64,000 nucleotides of DNA, taken from JAGPUQ01 sp963708735. Its GTDB lineage: Bacteria > Pseudomonadota > Gammaproteobacteria > Pseudomonadales > Porticoccaceae. The DNA is taken from the NCBI GenBank assembly GCA_963708735.1, contig CAVPTW010000022.1, forward strand, positions 310,001 through 374,000, given 5' to 3'. Of this stretch, positions 1 through 8,416 are shown one piece after another (position 1 is the first letter of the stretch; each line of letters starts with the position of its first letter). The notes beneath the pieces were generated by a model. That model had not been told where the DNA came from. It ran no database searches and saw only the letters and a program-made list of their open reading frames with translations. The position numbers and the translations under genes are program-made.

Positions 1-314
1 AACCTGCCGCCGCGCCCGCCAATGCCGCAGTGAACGCCGCAAATGCCGCAGTGAACGCTGCGGTGACCGCGCTGCTCGGCGCTCAGGGTTGCACCGGTTG
101 CCACGGGATGGACAGGAAAATCATTGGTCCCGGTTTCAAGGAGATCGCCGAGAAATACCAGACCCGCGCCGACGTAAAGACCTATCTCGCCGACAAGATT
201 GCCAAGGGTGGATCCGGCGTGTGGGGCACCGCGTCGATGCCGCCGCAGGCGCAGTTGTCGAAGCCTGAACTCGAGAGCATCGCCGCCTGGCTCGCGGCTG
301 GTGCCCAACCCTGA
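1..314 (+). CDS. c-type cytochrome, C-terminal part (probable SoxD end)
   Basis: The reading frame is open at the left edge of the window, so the gene starts upstream and only its last ~100 codons are seen. It opens with an Ala/Asn-rich linker (repeats of NAAV/NAAN) and continues into a compact class I cytochrome c domain with one heme motif, C-T-G-C-H at 90-104, and a likely Met ligand in the stretch TASMPP. It sits 29 bases before soxY. In the sox operon type with order C-D-Y-Z-A-X-B, this place is taken by soxD, the cytochrome subunit of the SoxCD sulfane dehydrogenase, so this is the best guess. The linker suggests a fused C-terminal cytochrome domain. It could also be a stand-alone sox-associated cytochrome (c551/c552 type). 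The heme domain is certain; the SoxD identity is inferred from position. Confidence 0.7.
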   Translation, partial: PAAAPANAAVNAANAAVNAAVTALLGAQGCTGCHGMDRKIIGPGFKEIAEKYQTRADVKTYLADKIAKGGSGVWGTASMPPQAQLSKPELESIAAWLAAGAQP

Positions 315-343
315 ATCCCTGCCACCTGCAACCGGGAGATCCC

Positions 344-799
344 ATGAAACTGCAACGTCGTAAATTCCTCCGCCTGGGCGCCGCCGCGCTCGGCGGTTTC
401 GCCACCGCGGCATTCTGGCCGCTGCGGGCCATGGCCAGCGCGTTCGATGCCGCATTCAAGGCGCCGGACCTGAATGGCGTGTTCAAGGAGCTCGGCGCCA
501 CCCCCACGCCCAGCGACCAGATCCAGTTCGCCAGTCCGGACATCGCCGAGAACGGCGCCGTGGTGCCGGTGAGCATCACCAGCAAGCTGCCCAAGACCGA
601 GCAGATCATGGTGCTGGTCGAGAAGAACCCCAACCCGATGGCCGCCGTGTTCATGATTCCCGAAGGCACGGAGGGCTTTGTCAGCACGCGCGTCAAGGTC
701 GGCCAGACCAGCAATATCTACGCCGTGGTCAAGGCGGACGGGAAGTTCTACAGCGCGGTGCGCGAAACCAAGGTCACGCTCGGCGGCTGTGGCGGCTGA
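344..799 (+). CDS. soxY: SoxY, sulfur carrier subunit of SoxYZ
   Basis: SoxY carries sulfur intermediates covalently on a C-terminal cysteine while the periplasmic Sox enzymes act on them. The 151-residue product starts with a twin-arginine signal (RRKFLRLG near residues 5-12, then an Ala/Gly-rich stretch to about residue 31), as expected for export of folded SoxYZ. The last five residues are G-G-C-G-G, the swinging arm that holds the substrate, with the carrier Cys at 149. Length and both end motifs match the family. The ATG at 344 follows a gggag box. It is directly followed by soxZ (24-base gap) and is clearly part of the same operon. Confidence 0.96.
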   Translation: MKLQRRKFLRLGAAALGGFATAAFWPLRAMASAFDAAFKAPDLNGVFKELGATPTPSDQIQFASPDIAENGAVVPVSITSKLPKTEQIMVLVEKNPNPMAAVFMIPEGTEGFVSTRVKVGQTSNIYAVVKADGKFYSAVRETKVTLGGCGG

Positions 800-823
800 G
801 ACAGCGAAGACAGGAGAACCAAC

Positions 824-1135
824 ATGGCAAGCCCGATGAAGATCCGCGCCACCACCACGGCTGGCGTGACGGAAGTGAAGGCGTTGATGTCGCACCCGAT
901 GGAAACCGGGCGCCGCAAGGATGCCGACGGTCAGCTGGTGCCGGCCCACTACATCACCGAGGTCACGGCGCAGCACAACGGCAAGCTCGTGCTTTCCGCG
1001 TTCTGGGGACCGGCGGTGTCACAGAACCCGTTCCTGCAATTCCGCTTCAAGGGCGGCGCGGCCGGCGACAAGATCGTGGTGACCTGGAAAGATACCAAGG
1101 GTGAAACGCGCACCGATGAAGTCGTGTTGAGCTGA
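824..1135 (+). CDS. soxZ: SoxZ, partner of SoxY
   Basis: This 103-residue protein is SoxZ, the Ig-like beta-sandwich partner that forms the SoxYZ heterodimer. Typical features are the start with positively charged beta strands (MKIRATTTAG), the stretch LMSHPMETGRRKD, and the end KDTKGETRTDE, which family members share. It has no signal peptide of its own; it is known to be exported bound to the Tat-dependent SoxY. A strong ribosome site (aggag) lies 7 bases before the ATG. It lies between soxY and soxA with short gaps, so co-translation in one operon is expected. Confidence 0.96.
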   Translation: MASPMKIRATTTAGVTEVKALMSHPMETGRRKDADGQLVPAHYITEVTAQHNGKLVLSAFWGPAVSQNPFLQFRFKGGAAGDKIVVTWKDTKGETRTDEVVLS

Positions 1136-1163
1136 ACGCATCCCGCTCCCGAGAGGATTGCCC

Positions 1164-1964
1164 ATGAACTGGAAAGCGGCACTGGCCGTGGTTGCACTGG
1201 TGATTTCATCGCCGTTGCTGGCCCAGAACGACGACAACATTTTCGCGCAGTACCGCGCGATGTTCGGTGACGACAATCCCGCCGAACTGGTGGCAATCCA
1301 GGGCGAGGAGCTGTGGAAGACCGCGCGCGGTCCGCGGCACGCTACTCTGGAAACCTGCGATCTCGGGCTGGGTGCGGGCGTGGTGGCGGGTGCCTACGCG
1401 CAGTTGCCGCGCTACTTCAAGGATGCCGATCGCGTGCAGGATCTGGAGGCGCGGCTCGCCTACTGCATGGTGAAGCTGCAGGGCTTCACGCCGGAGGAGG
1501 TGGTCGCGAAGCCCTATTCGGAGCAGGGTCAGCCGGCGACCGACATGGAAGCCCTGGCTGCCTGGATTGCGGGCCAGTCGCGGGGCGTGCCGGTTGCAGT
1601 ACCGCAGAGCCATCCCCAGGAGAAAGCCGCATTTGAACTCGGCCGGCAATTGTTCAACTACCGCGCCGGTCCCTACGATTTCTCCTGCGCCACCTGCCAT
1701 TCGCAAAGCGACAAACGCATTCGCTTGCAGGCATTGCCCAATCTGACCGAAGCCAAGGGCGCCAGGAGTGCTTTCGCGACCTGGCCGGGTTACCGGATTT
1801 CGCAGGGCGCGGTGCGCACCATGGAATGGCGTGTGGGGGACTGCGTGCGGCAACAGCGCTTTCCACAGCTTGTGTTCACGTCCGATGCGGCGATCGCGCT
1901 CATCACCTACATGGGTGTGCTTGCGGCCGGCGAGCCCATGGCCGCGCCCGGCCTCAAGAGATAG
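1164..1964 (+). CDS. soxA: SoxA, cytochrome c subunit of SoxAX (single visible heme motif)
   Basis: SoxAX joins thiosulfate to the SoxY cysteine. The ATG at 1164 is preferred over an in-frame TTG two codons upstream, because the gagagg box at 1151-1156 is spaced for it. The 266-residue product has a Sec-type signal peptide (hydrophobic residues ~5-20). Only one CXXCH is present, C175-A-T-C178-H179. The N-terminal domain instead has an isolated Cys pair (ETCDLG and AYCMV), as in family members that have lost the first heme and hold a disulfide there. The active-site Cys heme ligand is in the motif GDCVRQQRFP (Cys227). Neighbours soxZ and soxX confirm the assignment. Confidence 0.95.
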   Translation: MNWKAALAVVALVISSPLLAQNDDNIFAQYRAMFGDDNPAELVAIQGEELWKTARGPRHATLETCDLGLGAGVVAGAYAQLPRYFKDADRVQDLEARLAYCMVKLQGFTPEEVVAKPYSEQGQPATDMEALAAWIAGQSRGVPVAVPQSHPQEKAAFELGRQLFNYRAGPYDFSCATCHSQSDKRIRLQALPNLTEAKGARSAFATWPGYRISQGAVRTMEWRVGDCVRQQRFPQLVFTSDAAIALITYMGVLAAGEPMAAPGLKR

Positions 1965-1973
1965 GAGCCGACC

Positions 1974-2582
1974 ATGCATTTCAGGAAGATGGTTTTCGCA
2001 GCCACGCTGTTGGCACCCACCTTATTGACGGTGACTTCCGTGGGTGCGGCCGATCCCGATGCCGCGATCAAAAGCTCGTTCAAAGCCAAAAACCAGGCCG
2101 GCCTGGAGCGACTGGAACGCAGTCCTATGCAGGCGGCGTGCAGTGGCGCCGTCGGCATGACACTGCCGCAACCCGAGGTCGAGAAAATCCAGAGCGCCGC
2201 CCTGGCGACCGTGAAATTTCCTGCGGACGGCAAGTTTCTCGGCAACTGGGAGGCGGGCGAAAAAATCGCGCAGACCGGCACCGGTATGCAGTACTCCGAC
2301 GATCCGGCCAATCCCAACGGCGGCAACTGCTATGCCTGCCATCAGCTCGCAGCCAAGGAGATCGCCTACGGCAATCTCGGCCCGTCCCTGACCGGGTATG
2401 GCAAGCAGCGTGGCCAGTCCGCGGAGATGCTCAAGTACACCTGGACACGCCTGTGGAATCCACATGCCTATAACGCCTGCTCCCACATGCCGCGCTTCGG
2501 GGATGGCGGCATCCTCACCGAGCAGCAGCTCAAGGATGTGATGGCGCTGCTGTTCGATCCGGCTTCGCCGGTCAATCAATGA
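1974..2582 (+). CDS. soxX: SoxX, small cytochrome c subunit of SoxAX
   Basis: SoxX is the monoheme electron-accepting subunit of SoxAX. The 202-residue product has a Sec signal peptide (about the first 24 residues), one heme motif C119-Y-A-C122-H123 and a downstream Met in SHMPRFG that fits the sixth heme ligand. It belongs to the longer SoxX type, with about 90 residues before the heme domain. It starts 9 bases after soxA. The order A-X-B here differs from the classical X-Y-Z-A-B order of alphaproteobacteria. Confidence 0.94.
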   Translation: MHFRKMVFAATLLAPTLLTVTSVGAADPDAAIKSSFKAKNQAGLERLERSPMQAACSGAVGMTLPQPEVEKIQSAALATVKFPADGKFLGNWEAGEKIAQTGTGMQYSDDPANPNGGNCYACHQLAAKEIAYGNLGPSLTGYGKQRGQSAEMLKYTWTRLWNPHAYNACSHMPRFGDGGILTEQQLKDVMALLFDPASPVNQ

Positions 2583-2592
2583 GCGCGGCGCG

Positions 2593-4302
2593 ATGAATCG
2601 CCGCGAATTTCTGCAGGTGCTCGCCGCCGCGGCCGGTGCCGGGCTGCCGCTGATGGGTCGCGCCGCGCAAGCGGCGACGGACTGGTCGGGACTTTATGAG
2701 GCACCCACTTTCGGCAATGTGCACTTCCTGCATCTGACCGATGCTCATGCGCAGCTCAACCCGATCCATTTCCGCGAACCCTCGGTGAATCTCGGCCTCG
2801 GCGCGGCGCGCAACCGCCCTCCGCATCTGGTCGGCGCACATCTGCTCAAGTCCTTTGGCCTCAAGCCCGGCACGGCGGAAGCCTATGCCTTCACCTGCCT
2901 GGACTTCGAATCCGCCGCGACCCGCTACGGCAAGGTGGGCGGTTTCGCGCATCTGGCCACCCTGGTCAAGCAGATGCGCGCATCGCGGCCCGGTGCGCTG
3001 TTGCTCGACGGTGGCGATACCTGGCAGGGCTCCGCCACCGCGCTCTGGACCAACGGTCAGGACATGGTGGATGCCGCGCTGACGCTGGGCGTGGATGTGA
3101 TGACCGCACACTGGGAGTTCACGCTGGGCGCCGCGCGCGTCAACGAGATCATCGCCAAGGACTTCAAGGGCAAGGTCGAATTCGTCGCCCAGAACATCCG
3201 CACGGCCGATTTCGGCGATCCGGTGTTTCCGGCCTACACGTTGCGCGAAATGAATGGTGTGCCGGTCGCGGTCATCGGTCAGGCATTTCCCTACACACCC
3301 ATAGCCAATCCCGCGCACTTCATTCCGGACTGGAGCTTCGGCATTCAGGATGAGAATTTACAGAAGGTGATCGAGGAAGTCCGCGGCAAGGGCGCGCAGA
3401 TCGTGGTGCTGCTGTCCCACAACGGGATGGATGCCGATCTGAAGCTCGCCTCCCGCGTGGCCGGGCTCGACGCCATCCTCGGCGGCCACACCCACGATGG
3501 CGTGCCCCAGCCCATCGTGGTGAAGAATGCCGGCGGCGAGACGCTGGTGACCAACGCCGGCAGCAACGGCAAGTTTCTCGGCGTGCTCGATTTCGAGGTC
3601 AAGAACGGCAAGCCCGCGAACTGGAAATACCGGCTGCTGCCAGTGTTCGCCGCCGCGCTCAAGCCCGACGCGGACATGGCGGCGCTGATCGCGCGCATCC
3701 GCAAACCCTTTGAGGCGAAGCTCGGCGAGGTGCTCGCCACCACAACCGACACCCTGTACCGGCGCGGCAATTTCAACGGCAGCTTCGATCAGCTCATTGT
3801 CGATGCGCTGATGGCCGAGAAGGACGCGCAGATCGCGTTTTCGCCGGGCTTCCGCTGGGGCACCAGCCTGCTGCCGGGCAGCGCCATCACCATGGAGCAT
3901 CTGCTCGATCAGACCGCGATCAGCTATCCGCAGACCACGCTCACCGAAATGACCGGCGAGCGCATCAAGGTGGTTCTTGAGGACGTGGCCGACAATCTGT
4001 TCAACCCCGACCCCTACCTCCAGCAGGGCGGCGACATGGTGCGCGTCGGCGGTCTGAGCTATGCCATCGAACCGGGCGCGGCGGCCGGCCAGCGGATTCA
4101 GGACATGCGCCTTGACGGCACGCCCATCGACGCCGGCAAGACCTACAAGGTGGCCGGCTGGGCGCCGGTCGCGGGAGGAGTGCAGGGCGAACCCGTGTGG
4201 GATGTCGTGGGGCGCTGGCTGCGCGCGCAGAAAACGGTTTCCATCACCCGCGTGAACCAGCCACGGCTGATCGGCGTCGACGCGAATCAAGGCATCCTGT
4301 AG
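2593..4302 (+). CDS. soxB: SoxB, thiosulfohydrolase
   Basis: SoxB releases sulfate hydrolytically from the SoxY-bound thiosulfonate. The 569-residue protein has a twin-arginine leader (RREFLQV at residues 3-9) and the two-domain 5'-nucleotidase fold of the family. The N-terminal metallophosphatase part carries LHLTDAHAQL (first metal ligands), DGGDTWQGS, the SoxB-typical TAHWEFTLG, SHNGMD and GGHTHDG, all ligands or near-ligands of the dimanganese centre. Length equals that of known SoxB. It is the last gene of the sox run and is followed by a hairpin at 4441-4462. Confidence 0.97.
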   Translation: MNRREFLQVLAAAAGAGLPLMGRAAQAATDWSGLYEAPTFGNVHFLHLTDAHAQLNPIHFREPSVNLGLGAARNRPPHLVGAHLLKSFGLKPGTAEAYAFTCLDFESAATRYGKVGGFAHLATLVKQMRASRPGALLLDGGDTWQGSATALWTNGQDMVDAALTLGVDVMTAHWEFTLGAARVNEIIAKDFKGKVEFVAQNIRTADFGDPVFPAYTLREMNGVPVAVIGQAFPYTPIANPAHFIPDWSFGIQDENLQKVIEEVRGKGAQIVVLLSHNGMDADLKLASRVAGLDAILGGHTHDGVPQPIVVKNAGGETLVTNAGSNGKFLGVLDFEVKNGKPANWKYRLLPVFAAALKPDADMAALIARIRKPFEAKLGEVLATTTDTLYRRGNFNGSFDQLIVDALMAEKDAQIAFSPGFRWGTSLLPGSAITMEHLLDQTAISYPQTTLTEMTGERIKVVLEDVADNLFNPDPYLQQGGDMVRVGGLSYAIEPGAAAGQRIQDMRLDGTPIDAGKTYKVAGWAPVAGGVQGEPVWDVVGRWLRAQKTVSITRVNQPRLIGVDANQGIL

Positions 4303-4440
4303 CTCCCTGATTGGACTGAGTGCCGCTACAGGGCACCTCTAAAAATCCGTCATGCCCCGCACAAGCGGGCAACCAATTGTCCCGGTGTCTTACCCGCCGT
4401 GAAAAAACTCGACATCTCCTGGTCCTGGCCGCGACCCGAA

Positions 4441-4462
4441 TGATCCGGCCTCAGCCGGATCA
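4441..4462 (+). terminator. hairpin downstream of sox operon
   Basis: A perfect 9-bp stem (TGATCCGGC / GCCGGATCA) with a 4-base loop lies about 140 bases after the soxB stop and about 70 bases before the next gene. There is no T-run after it, so it may be only a weak terminator or an mRNA 3' end stabiliser. Confidence 0.4.
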
Positions 4463-4530
4463 GTTATAGTCCGATGGCTGCGGCCGCCACGGCCGATCAA
4501 CCAATAAAACCACCTCTGGGGGCGCGACCT

Positions 4531-5535
4531 ATGAGCACTTACCGACTGGCACCGGCCGACGAATACACCCACCAGCCGACCGCGGAACCCAATTTCAACG
4601 AAAGCGTGTACGTCAACGGCTGGGATCCGGTGCAGCGCGTGGGGGGCTGGATGCGCCTCGGCAACCGGGTCAACGAGGGCCGCGCGGAGCTGTCGGTGTG
4701 CCTCTATCTGCCGGATGGCCGCGTCGCCTGCCAGTTTCAGCGCCCGGAAATCACCACCAATGAACGCCACTGTGCGGGCGGTCTCGAATACCAGGTCGTC
4801 GAGCCCTTCAAGGTGGTGTCCATGACGTATCGCGGCGAATTGATGCTGCTCGATGATCTCCAGTTGTTGCGCAATCCCTCGGCGTTGTTCAAGCAGGCGC
4901 AGCGGGTTCCGGGCGCAGTCGATTTTCAGCTCACCGGCGTCTCCCCGATGCACGGCGGCGAACCCACCGAGCCGGGTGAGGAAACCATGTACGGGCGGGA
5001 TTTTTCCCTCGGCCACTTCAACCAGCACACCCGCACCCGGGGTCGTATCCAGGTGGGCGACCAGTCCTGGGACATCGATGGCTTCGGCTGGCGCGATCAT
5101 TCCTGGGGGCCGCGATTCTGGCAGAACATCTATTTCTACCGGCTGTTCATCGCCACCTTCGGCGCCGATCGGGGTTTCATGCTGTTGAAGCGGACGGATC
5201 GCCAGCGGGTCGTGCATCGGCTCGGGGTGTTGCTGTTTGACGGTGCCTACGAGGACATCATCGATCTCGATGTGTTCACCGAATGGGATGCGAACAAAGA
5301 CCCGGCGCGGATACAGCTGGGCGTGCGCACCGCCAAACGGGCGGTGCGGATCAGCGGTGAGGTGCTGACCATGGCGCCGCTGCGCAATCGCCGTCAGGTG
5401 GGCGATCACGAGCTGGCCTGCCGCATCGCCGAAGGCTTTACCCGCTGGCGCTGGGAGGATGGCCGCGAAGGACTGGGCATGACCGAATACATCGAATTTC
5501 TGGAAGACGGCGAACCCGCCGGCTATCCGCTCTGA
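4531..5535 (+). CDS. DUF7064/DUF7065-type lipocalin-like protein (AttH/CrtC superfamily)
   Basis: This 334-residue soluble protein has the look of the DUF7065 (N-terminal) plus DUF7064 (C-terminal) pair, related to the AttH/carotenoid hydratase CrtC beta-barrel superfamily. The motifs are EGRAELSVCLYLPDGRVA in the first half and GFGWRDHSWGPRFW followed by a barrel-like second half. No signal peptide or membrane segment is seen. Function is unknown; members are often found beside acyl-CoA metabolism and phosphotransferase genes, as here. The ATG at 4531 is chosen over one at 4474 because a G-rich box (tctggggg) precedes it and homologous proteins start near MSTYRLAPADE. It begins an apparent operon with the next two genes (17-base gap to the phosphotransferase). 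Confidence 0.65.
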   Translation: MSTYRLAPADEYTHQPTAEPNFNESVYVNGWDPVQRVGGWMRLGNRVNEGRAELSVCLYLPDGRVACQFQRPEITTNERHCAGGLEYQVVEPFKVVSMTYRGELMLLDDLQLLRNPSALFKQAQRVPGAVDFQLTGVSPMHGGEPTEPGEETMYGRDFSLGHFNQHTRTRGRIQVGDQSWDIDGFGWRDHSWGPRFWQNIYFYRLFIATFGADRGFMLLKRTDRQRVVHRLGVLLFDGAYEDIIDLDVFTEWDANKDPARIQLGVRTAKRAVRISGEVLTMAPLRNRRQVGDHELACRIAEGFTRWRWEDGREGLGMTEYIEFLEDGEPAGYPL

Positions 5536-5552
5536 AATCGGCGCGCCGGGAC

Positions 5553-6584
5553 ATGGTTGCACAGACGCATGATCCGCTGGTTGGCGATCCGGTAATGGCC
5601 GCGATCACTGCACGGCTGGACGCGGCGGTGAAGCGGCGCCATGGCAGTGCGGCGCGCATCGCCAATGTTCAGGCGGCGACCCTGGGCGCCTCCAATCGCA
5701 CCCTGCTGTTCGATCTGGTGGAGCCGGGCGGCACGCGGCCGCTGGTGTTGCGCCAGGAGACCTATCGCGCGCCGACATCGCCGTTTTTGCCGCCCGCGGA
5801 GCAGTACCGGATTCTTCAGGTAGTCCATCGCCACGGTCTGCCAGTGCCGGAGCCGGTGTTCGAACTGGAGCCGGCCGATGATCTGGACCGCGGGTTCGTG
5901 ATGACCCGCATCGCCGGCGAAACCCTGCCCAAGAAACTGCTGACCGACCCGGCATATGCCCACGCGCGCGCATGTTTTGCCGCCCAGACCGGCGAAATCT
6001 TCGCGCGGCTGCACGCCATTCCGGTCGATGAATTACCGTTTCTGGCGGCGAGCGCGGATTCCCGCGATCAGCTTGCCGCCCAGGTGACGCGCTACGACAG
6101 CTACGGCGGCGGCCATCCCGCGCTGGATGTGGCTATCCGGTGGCTGGAACGGCACCGGCCGCCGCCGGTGCCGGCGCGGCTGATTCACGGAGACTATCGC
6201 GTCGGCAACCTGATTCTGGATACTACCGGCATCGTGGGTGTGCTCGACTGGGAATGCGCTCACCTCGGCAGCGGCATGGCGGATTTGGGTTGGGTGTGCC
6301 TGCGCTCCTGGCGCTACGGAAACATCGATCGTCCGGTGGGGGGCATGGGGCAGCGCAGTGAACTCCAGGCCGCTTACCAGGCCAATGGCGGCCGGGCGGT
6401 GAGCGACGAGGAAATTCTGTGGTGGGAGGTCTTCAGCTGTTTCAAGTGGGCGGTCATCAACATGATGCAGGCTGACGGTCACCTGCGCGGCGAGCGCCGC
6501 TCGTTGCCCTTTGCCTGCTGCGGCCGCAACGCCAGCATGATCGAATATGATCTGCTGATGACCATCCTGGGCCACTATCAATGA
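5553..6584 (+). CDS. APH-family phosphotransferase (ACAD10/LvaA-like hydroxyacyl-CoA kinase candidate)
   Basis: This 343-residue protein kinase-like enzyme belongs to the aminoglycoside phosphotransferase superfamily subgroup that includes the ACAD10/ACAD11 kinase domain and LvaA. The catalytic loop HGDYRVGNLI and the metal-binding GVLDWECAHLG (DFG-equivalent) are intact. The N-terminal region has a strand and Ser/Asn-rich nucleotide loop (ATLGASNRTLLFD). In characterised relatives this type phosphorylates the hydroxyl of 4-hydroxyacyl-CoA, not an antibiotic. The stop codon overlaps the next ATG by 4 bases (ATGA), coupling it to a DUF6285 protein, the same arrangement as lvaA-lvaB of Pseudomonas levulinate catabolism. 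Substrate here is unknown; resistance is unlikely. Confidence 0.85.
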   Translation: MVAQTHDPLVGDPVMAAITARLDAAVKRRHGSAARIANVQAATLGASNRTLLFDLVEPGGTRPLVLRQETYRAPTSPFLPPAEQYRILQVVHRHGLPVPEPVFELEPADDLDRGFVMTRIAGETLPKKLLTDPAYAHARACFAAQTGEIFARLHAIPVDELPFLAASADSRDQLAAQVTRYDSYGGGHPALDVAIRWLERHRPPPVPARLIHGDYRVGNLILDTTGIVGVLDWECAHLGSGMADLGWVCLRSWRYGNIDRPVGGMGQRSELQAAYQANGGRAVSDEEILWWEVFSCFKWAVINMMQADGHLRGERRSLPFACCGRNASMIEYDLLMTILGHYQ

Positions 6585-7009
6585 ATCGGAAATCAAGCGG
6601 CCAAACCCCGGAGAGTCCGGAGCGACTGCGCGCCCTGACGCAGGACGGGCCGGATATCCCCGAAATCCTCAAGACAGTCGCCGAATTCATCAATGGCGTG
6701 GCGGGCCGCAGCAGTGGCAGCGAACGTTACAATGCGTTGTGCGCGGTGTTTCTGCTGAAGGTGGTCGAGCGCGAACTCGCGGCGGGTACACTCGCCGCGC
6801 AGCGCCAGATGCGCGAGCTGGCGCGCCTCACCGGCGAAGAGCCATCGATGACGGAACCCTATGCCGCGTTTTGCGCCAGCGCGCGTGCCGGAAAACTGGA
6901 CGCCCAGTGGGATGATGTCATGGCTTTTGCCCTGCGCCAGGTGATCGACAAGGTGCGTATTACCAATCCCGATTATCTGGAGCTCATGCATCGGGAAGCT
7001 GTCGTTTGA
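6581..7009 (+). CDS. DUF6285 protein (LvaB-like kinase partner)
   Basis: A 142-residue acidic helical protein that matches the DUF6285 pattern: a start DIPEILKTVAEFI, a middle SGSERYNALCAVFLLKVVERE, and an Ala/Arg-rich helix ending in a run of hydrophobic and acidic residues. No catalytic motif is visible. In the levulinate system the equivalent small protein LvaB binds the kinase LvaA and is needed for activity, so an accessory subunit role is inferred from the 4-base overlap with the phosphotransferase gene. It ends the short operon; the following SDR starts 144 bases later after its own leader. Confidence 0.75.
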   Translation: MNRKSSGQTPESPERLRALTQDGPDIPEILKTVAEFINGVAGRSSGSERYNALCAVFLLKVVERELAAGTLAAQRQMRELARLTGEEPSMTEPYAAFCASARAGKLDAQWDDVMAFALRQVIDKVRITNPDYLELMHREAVV

Positions 7010-7095
7010 TCGGTATCGATAACGTTTTTACAGCAAACCAGCGGTCCAGCGACCGGTCCATAAACTGGTTCGGTCAATAGAACAGTTCGTTCATC

Positions 7096-7128
7096 AAGGT
7101 TTATTTCACCAAAGGTTATTTCACCAAA
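7096..7128. repeat. imperfect tandem repeat in SDR leader
   Basis: Two adjacent copies of a 15-16 base unit (aggtttatttcaccaa, then aggttatttcaccaa) lie about 25-60 bases before the SDR start. The copies differ by one T. It looks like a slippage duplication; whether it acts as a regulator site is unknown. Confidence 0.6.
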
Positions 7129-7153
7129 GTAATTCAACCAGAGGAGTTCGGTC

Positions 7154-7915
7154 ATGGCGGGAATAGTCGCGGGTAAGGTAGCAGTGGTAACCGGGGGCGG
7201 GAGTGGCATCGGGCGGGCGGCCTGTGAGATCTTTGCCCGCGAGGGTGCGAGTGTGGTAGTCGCCGATATCAATGTGGTCGGCGGCGAAGAAACCGCGCAC
7301 CTGGTAACGAAAGCGGGCGGCAAGGCCATTTTTTTGAAATGCGATGTATCCCAGGCCGCCGATGCCGAAGCCCTGGTCAAGGCGGCCGTGGTGAATTTCG
7401 GCGGCTTGCACTGTGCGTTCAATAACGCAGGTGTCGAAGGCGAATCGTCCAAACTGGCCGACGCCACCGAGGAGAATTTCATGTTGAACTATCGGGTCAA
7501 CATCCTCGGCGTTTTCCTGTGCATGAAATATCAGATTCGCCAGATGCTCACCCAGGGCGGCGGCGCGATCGTCAATACCGCTTCCGACGCCGGTCTGATC
7601 GGCGTCAAGAACCTGGGGCAGTATTCCGCCGCCAAGCACGCGGTGATCGGCCTTACCAAATCGGCGGCGCTCGACTACGCGACCAAGAAAATCCGCGTCA
7701 ATGCTGTGTGCCCGGGGCCGATCCGCACACCCATGCTGATGCGCGTATTCGAAGAAAGCCCGCGGGTAGCCGAAGCCATGATCGCAGCGCAGCCCGTCAA
7801 ACGGCTCGGCGAACCCAGCGAGATCGCGGATGCGGCCGTGTACCTGTGTTCCGAGAGCGCGTCCTACATCACCGGGCATGCACTGCCCGTCGATGGCGGG
7901 TACATGGCGACCTGA
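7154..7915 (+). CDS. SDR-family NAD(P)-dependent oxidoreductase
   Basis: A 253-residue classical short-chain dehydrogenase. The nucleotide-binding motif TGGGSGIG is at residues 13-20, an acidic residue ends beta-2 (VVVADIN), NNAG is present, and the catalytic Ser/Tyr/Lys are in NTASDAG and YSAAKHA. The end GHALPVDGGYMAT is typical of the glucose-1-dehydrogenase-like and 3-ketoacyl-reductase group. It would oxidise or reduce a secondary alcohol/ketone pair. It stands between the LvaAB-like pair and the monooxygenases, so a hydroxyacyl-CoA or cyclic alcohol is plausible, but the substrate cannot be read from sequence. The start has a ribosome site (agagg) 11 bases upstream. Confidence 0.9.
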   Translation: MAGIVAGKVAVVTGGGSGIGRAACEIFAREGASVVVADINVVGGEETAHLVTKAGGKAIFLKCDVSQAADAEALVKAAVVNFGGLHCAFNNAGVEGESSKLADATEENFMLNYRVNILGVFLCMKYQIRQMLTQGGGAIVNTASDAGLIGVKNLGQYSAAKHAVIGLTKSAALDYATKKIRVNAVCPGPIRTPMLMRVFEESPRVAEAMIAAQPVKRLGEPSEIADAAVYLCSESASYITGHALPVDGGYMAT

Positions 7916-8416
7916 CGGGCAGTATCCGACCCTGCGCATGCACAATCGGAGCACAATCGCTGTCTGAACAGCCATTTTTAGTCGCTCCCGCGCGGGACTC
8001 GCCCCTGCGAAGGGGGGGAGGGGGGAGATCGGCGCGGCGCACCCGCACAGATTCTCCCGCTGTCCGTTGCGGTCCGGCGGCCGCGATGGTCGACGGGATG
8101 CCGGGCGGAGCTGCCACGAGTTCAACTCAGGGCCTTTCCGGACCAGCTTGACGTGAATCAAGCAGCGAAAGCGCCAGAAGAATCAGAATGGTCGCCGAGA
8201 CCAAAGAGGATTGAGTGGTCGCGCAGTTTTGCGACAGGCGATGAGTGGGGGTTATTTGACGCCGGTTTTGTCGCTTCGATCAGTCTCCGGAAGGGGGGCG
8301 AGAACACGGGGTTACCGGCATCGATAGCACCTGTTCGTTGCACACAACCCACTCTGAAGATGCGAAAATTCCTTAACGAGTAGATTCCTTAACGAGTAGA
8401 CAGGGGAGAGAATGCA
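7916..8416. other. intergenic region, no gene recognised
   Basis: About 500 bases between the SDR and the first monooxygenase. It holds short open frames with no family features, G-rich tracts near 8010-8030 and 8290, and a 16-bp tandem duplication just before the monooxygenase ribosome site. No RNA gene or clear promoter was recognised. Confidence 0.6.
8368..8399. repeat. exact 16-bp tandem duplication
   Basis: The unit attccttaacgagtag occurs twice head to tail with no gap, ending 18 bases before the ATG of the monooxygenase at 8417. The two copies are identical, which suggests a recent slippage event in the 5' leader. Confidence 0.9.

Noticed and set aside
5553..6584. Aminoglycoside resistance gene
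   Set aside because: The fold is the same as aminoglycoside phosphotransferases, but the subgroup, the DUF6285 partner and the metabolic neighbours point to acyl-CoA metabolism.
8153..8383. Small frame before the first monooxygenase
   Set aside because: No ribosome site with good spacing, unremarkable composition; more likely a non-coding leader.
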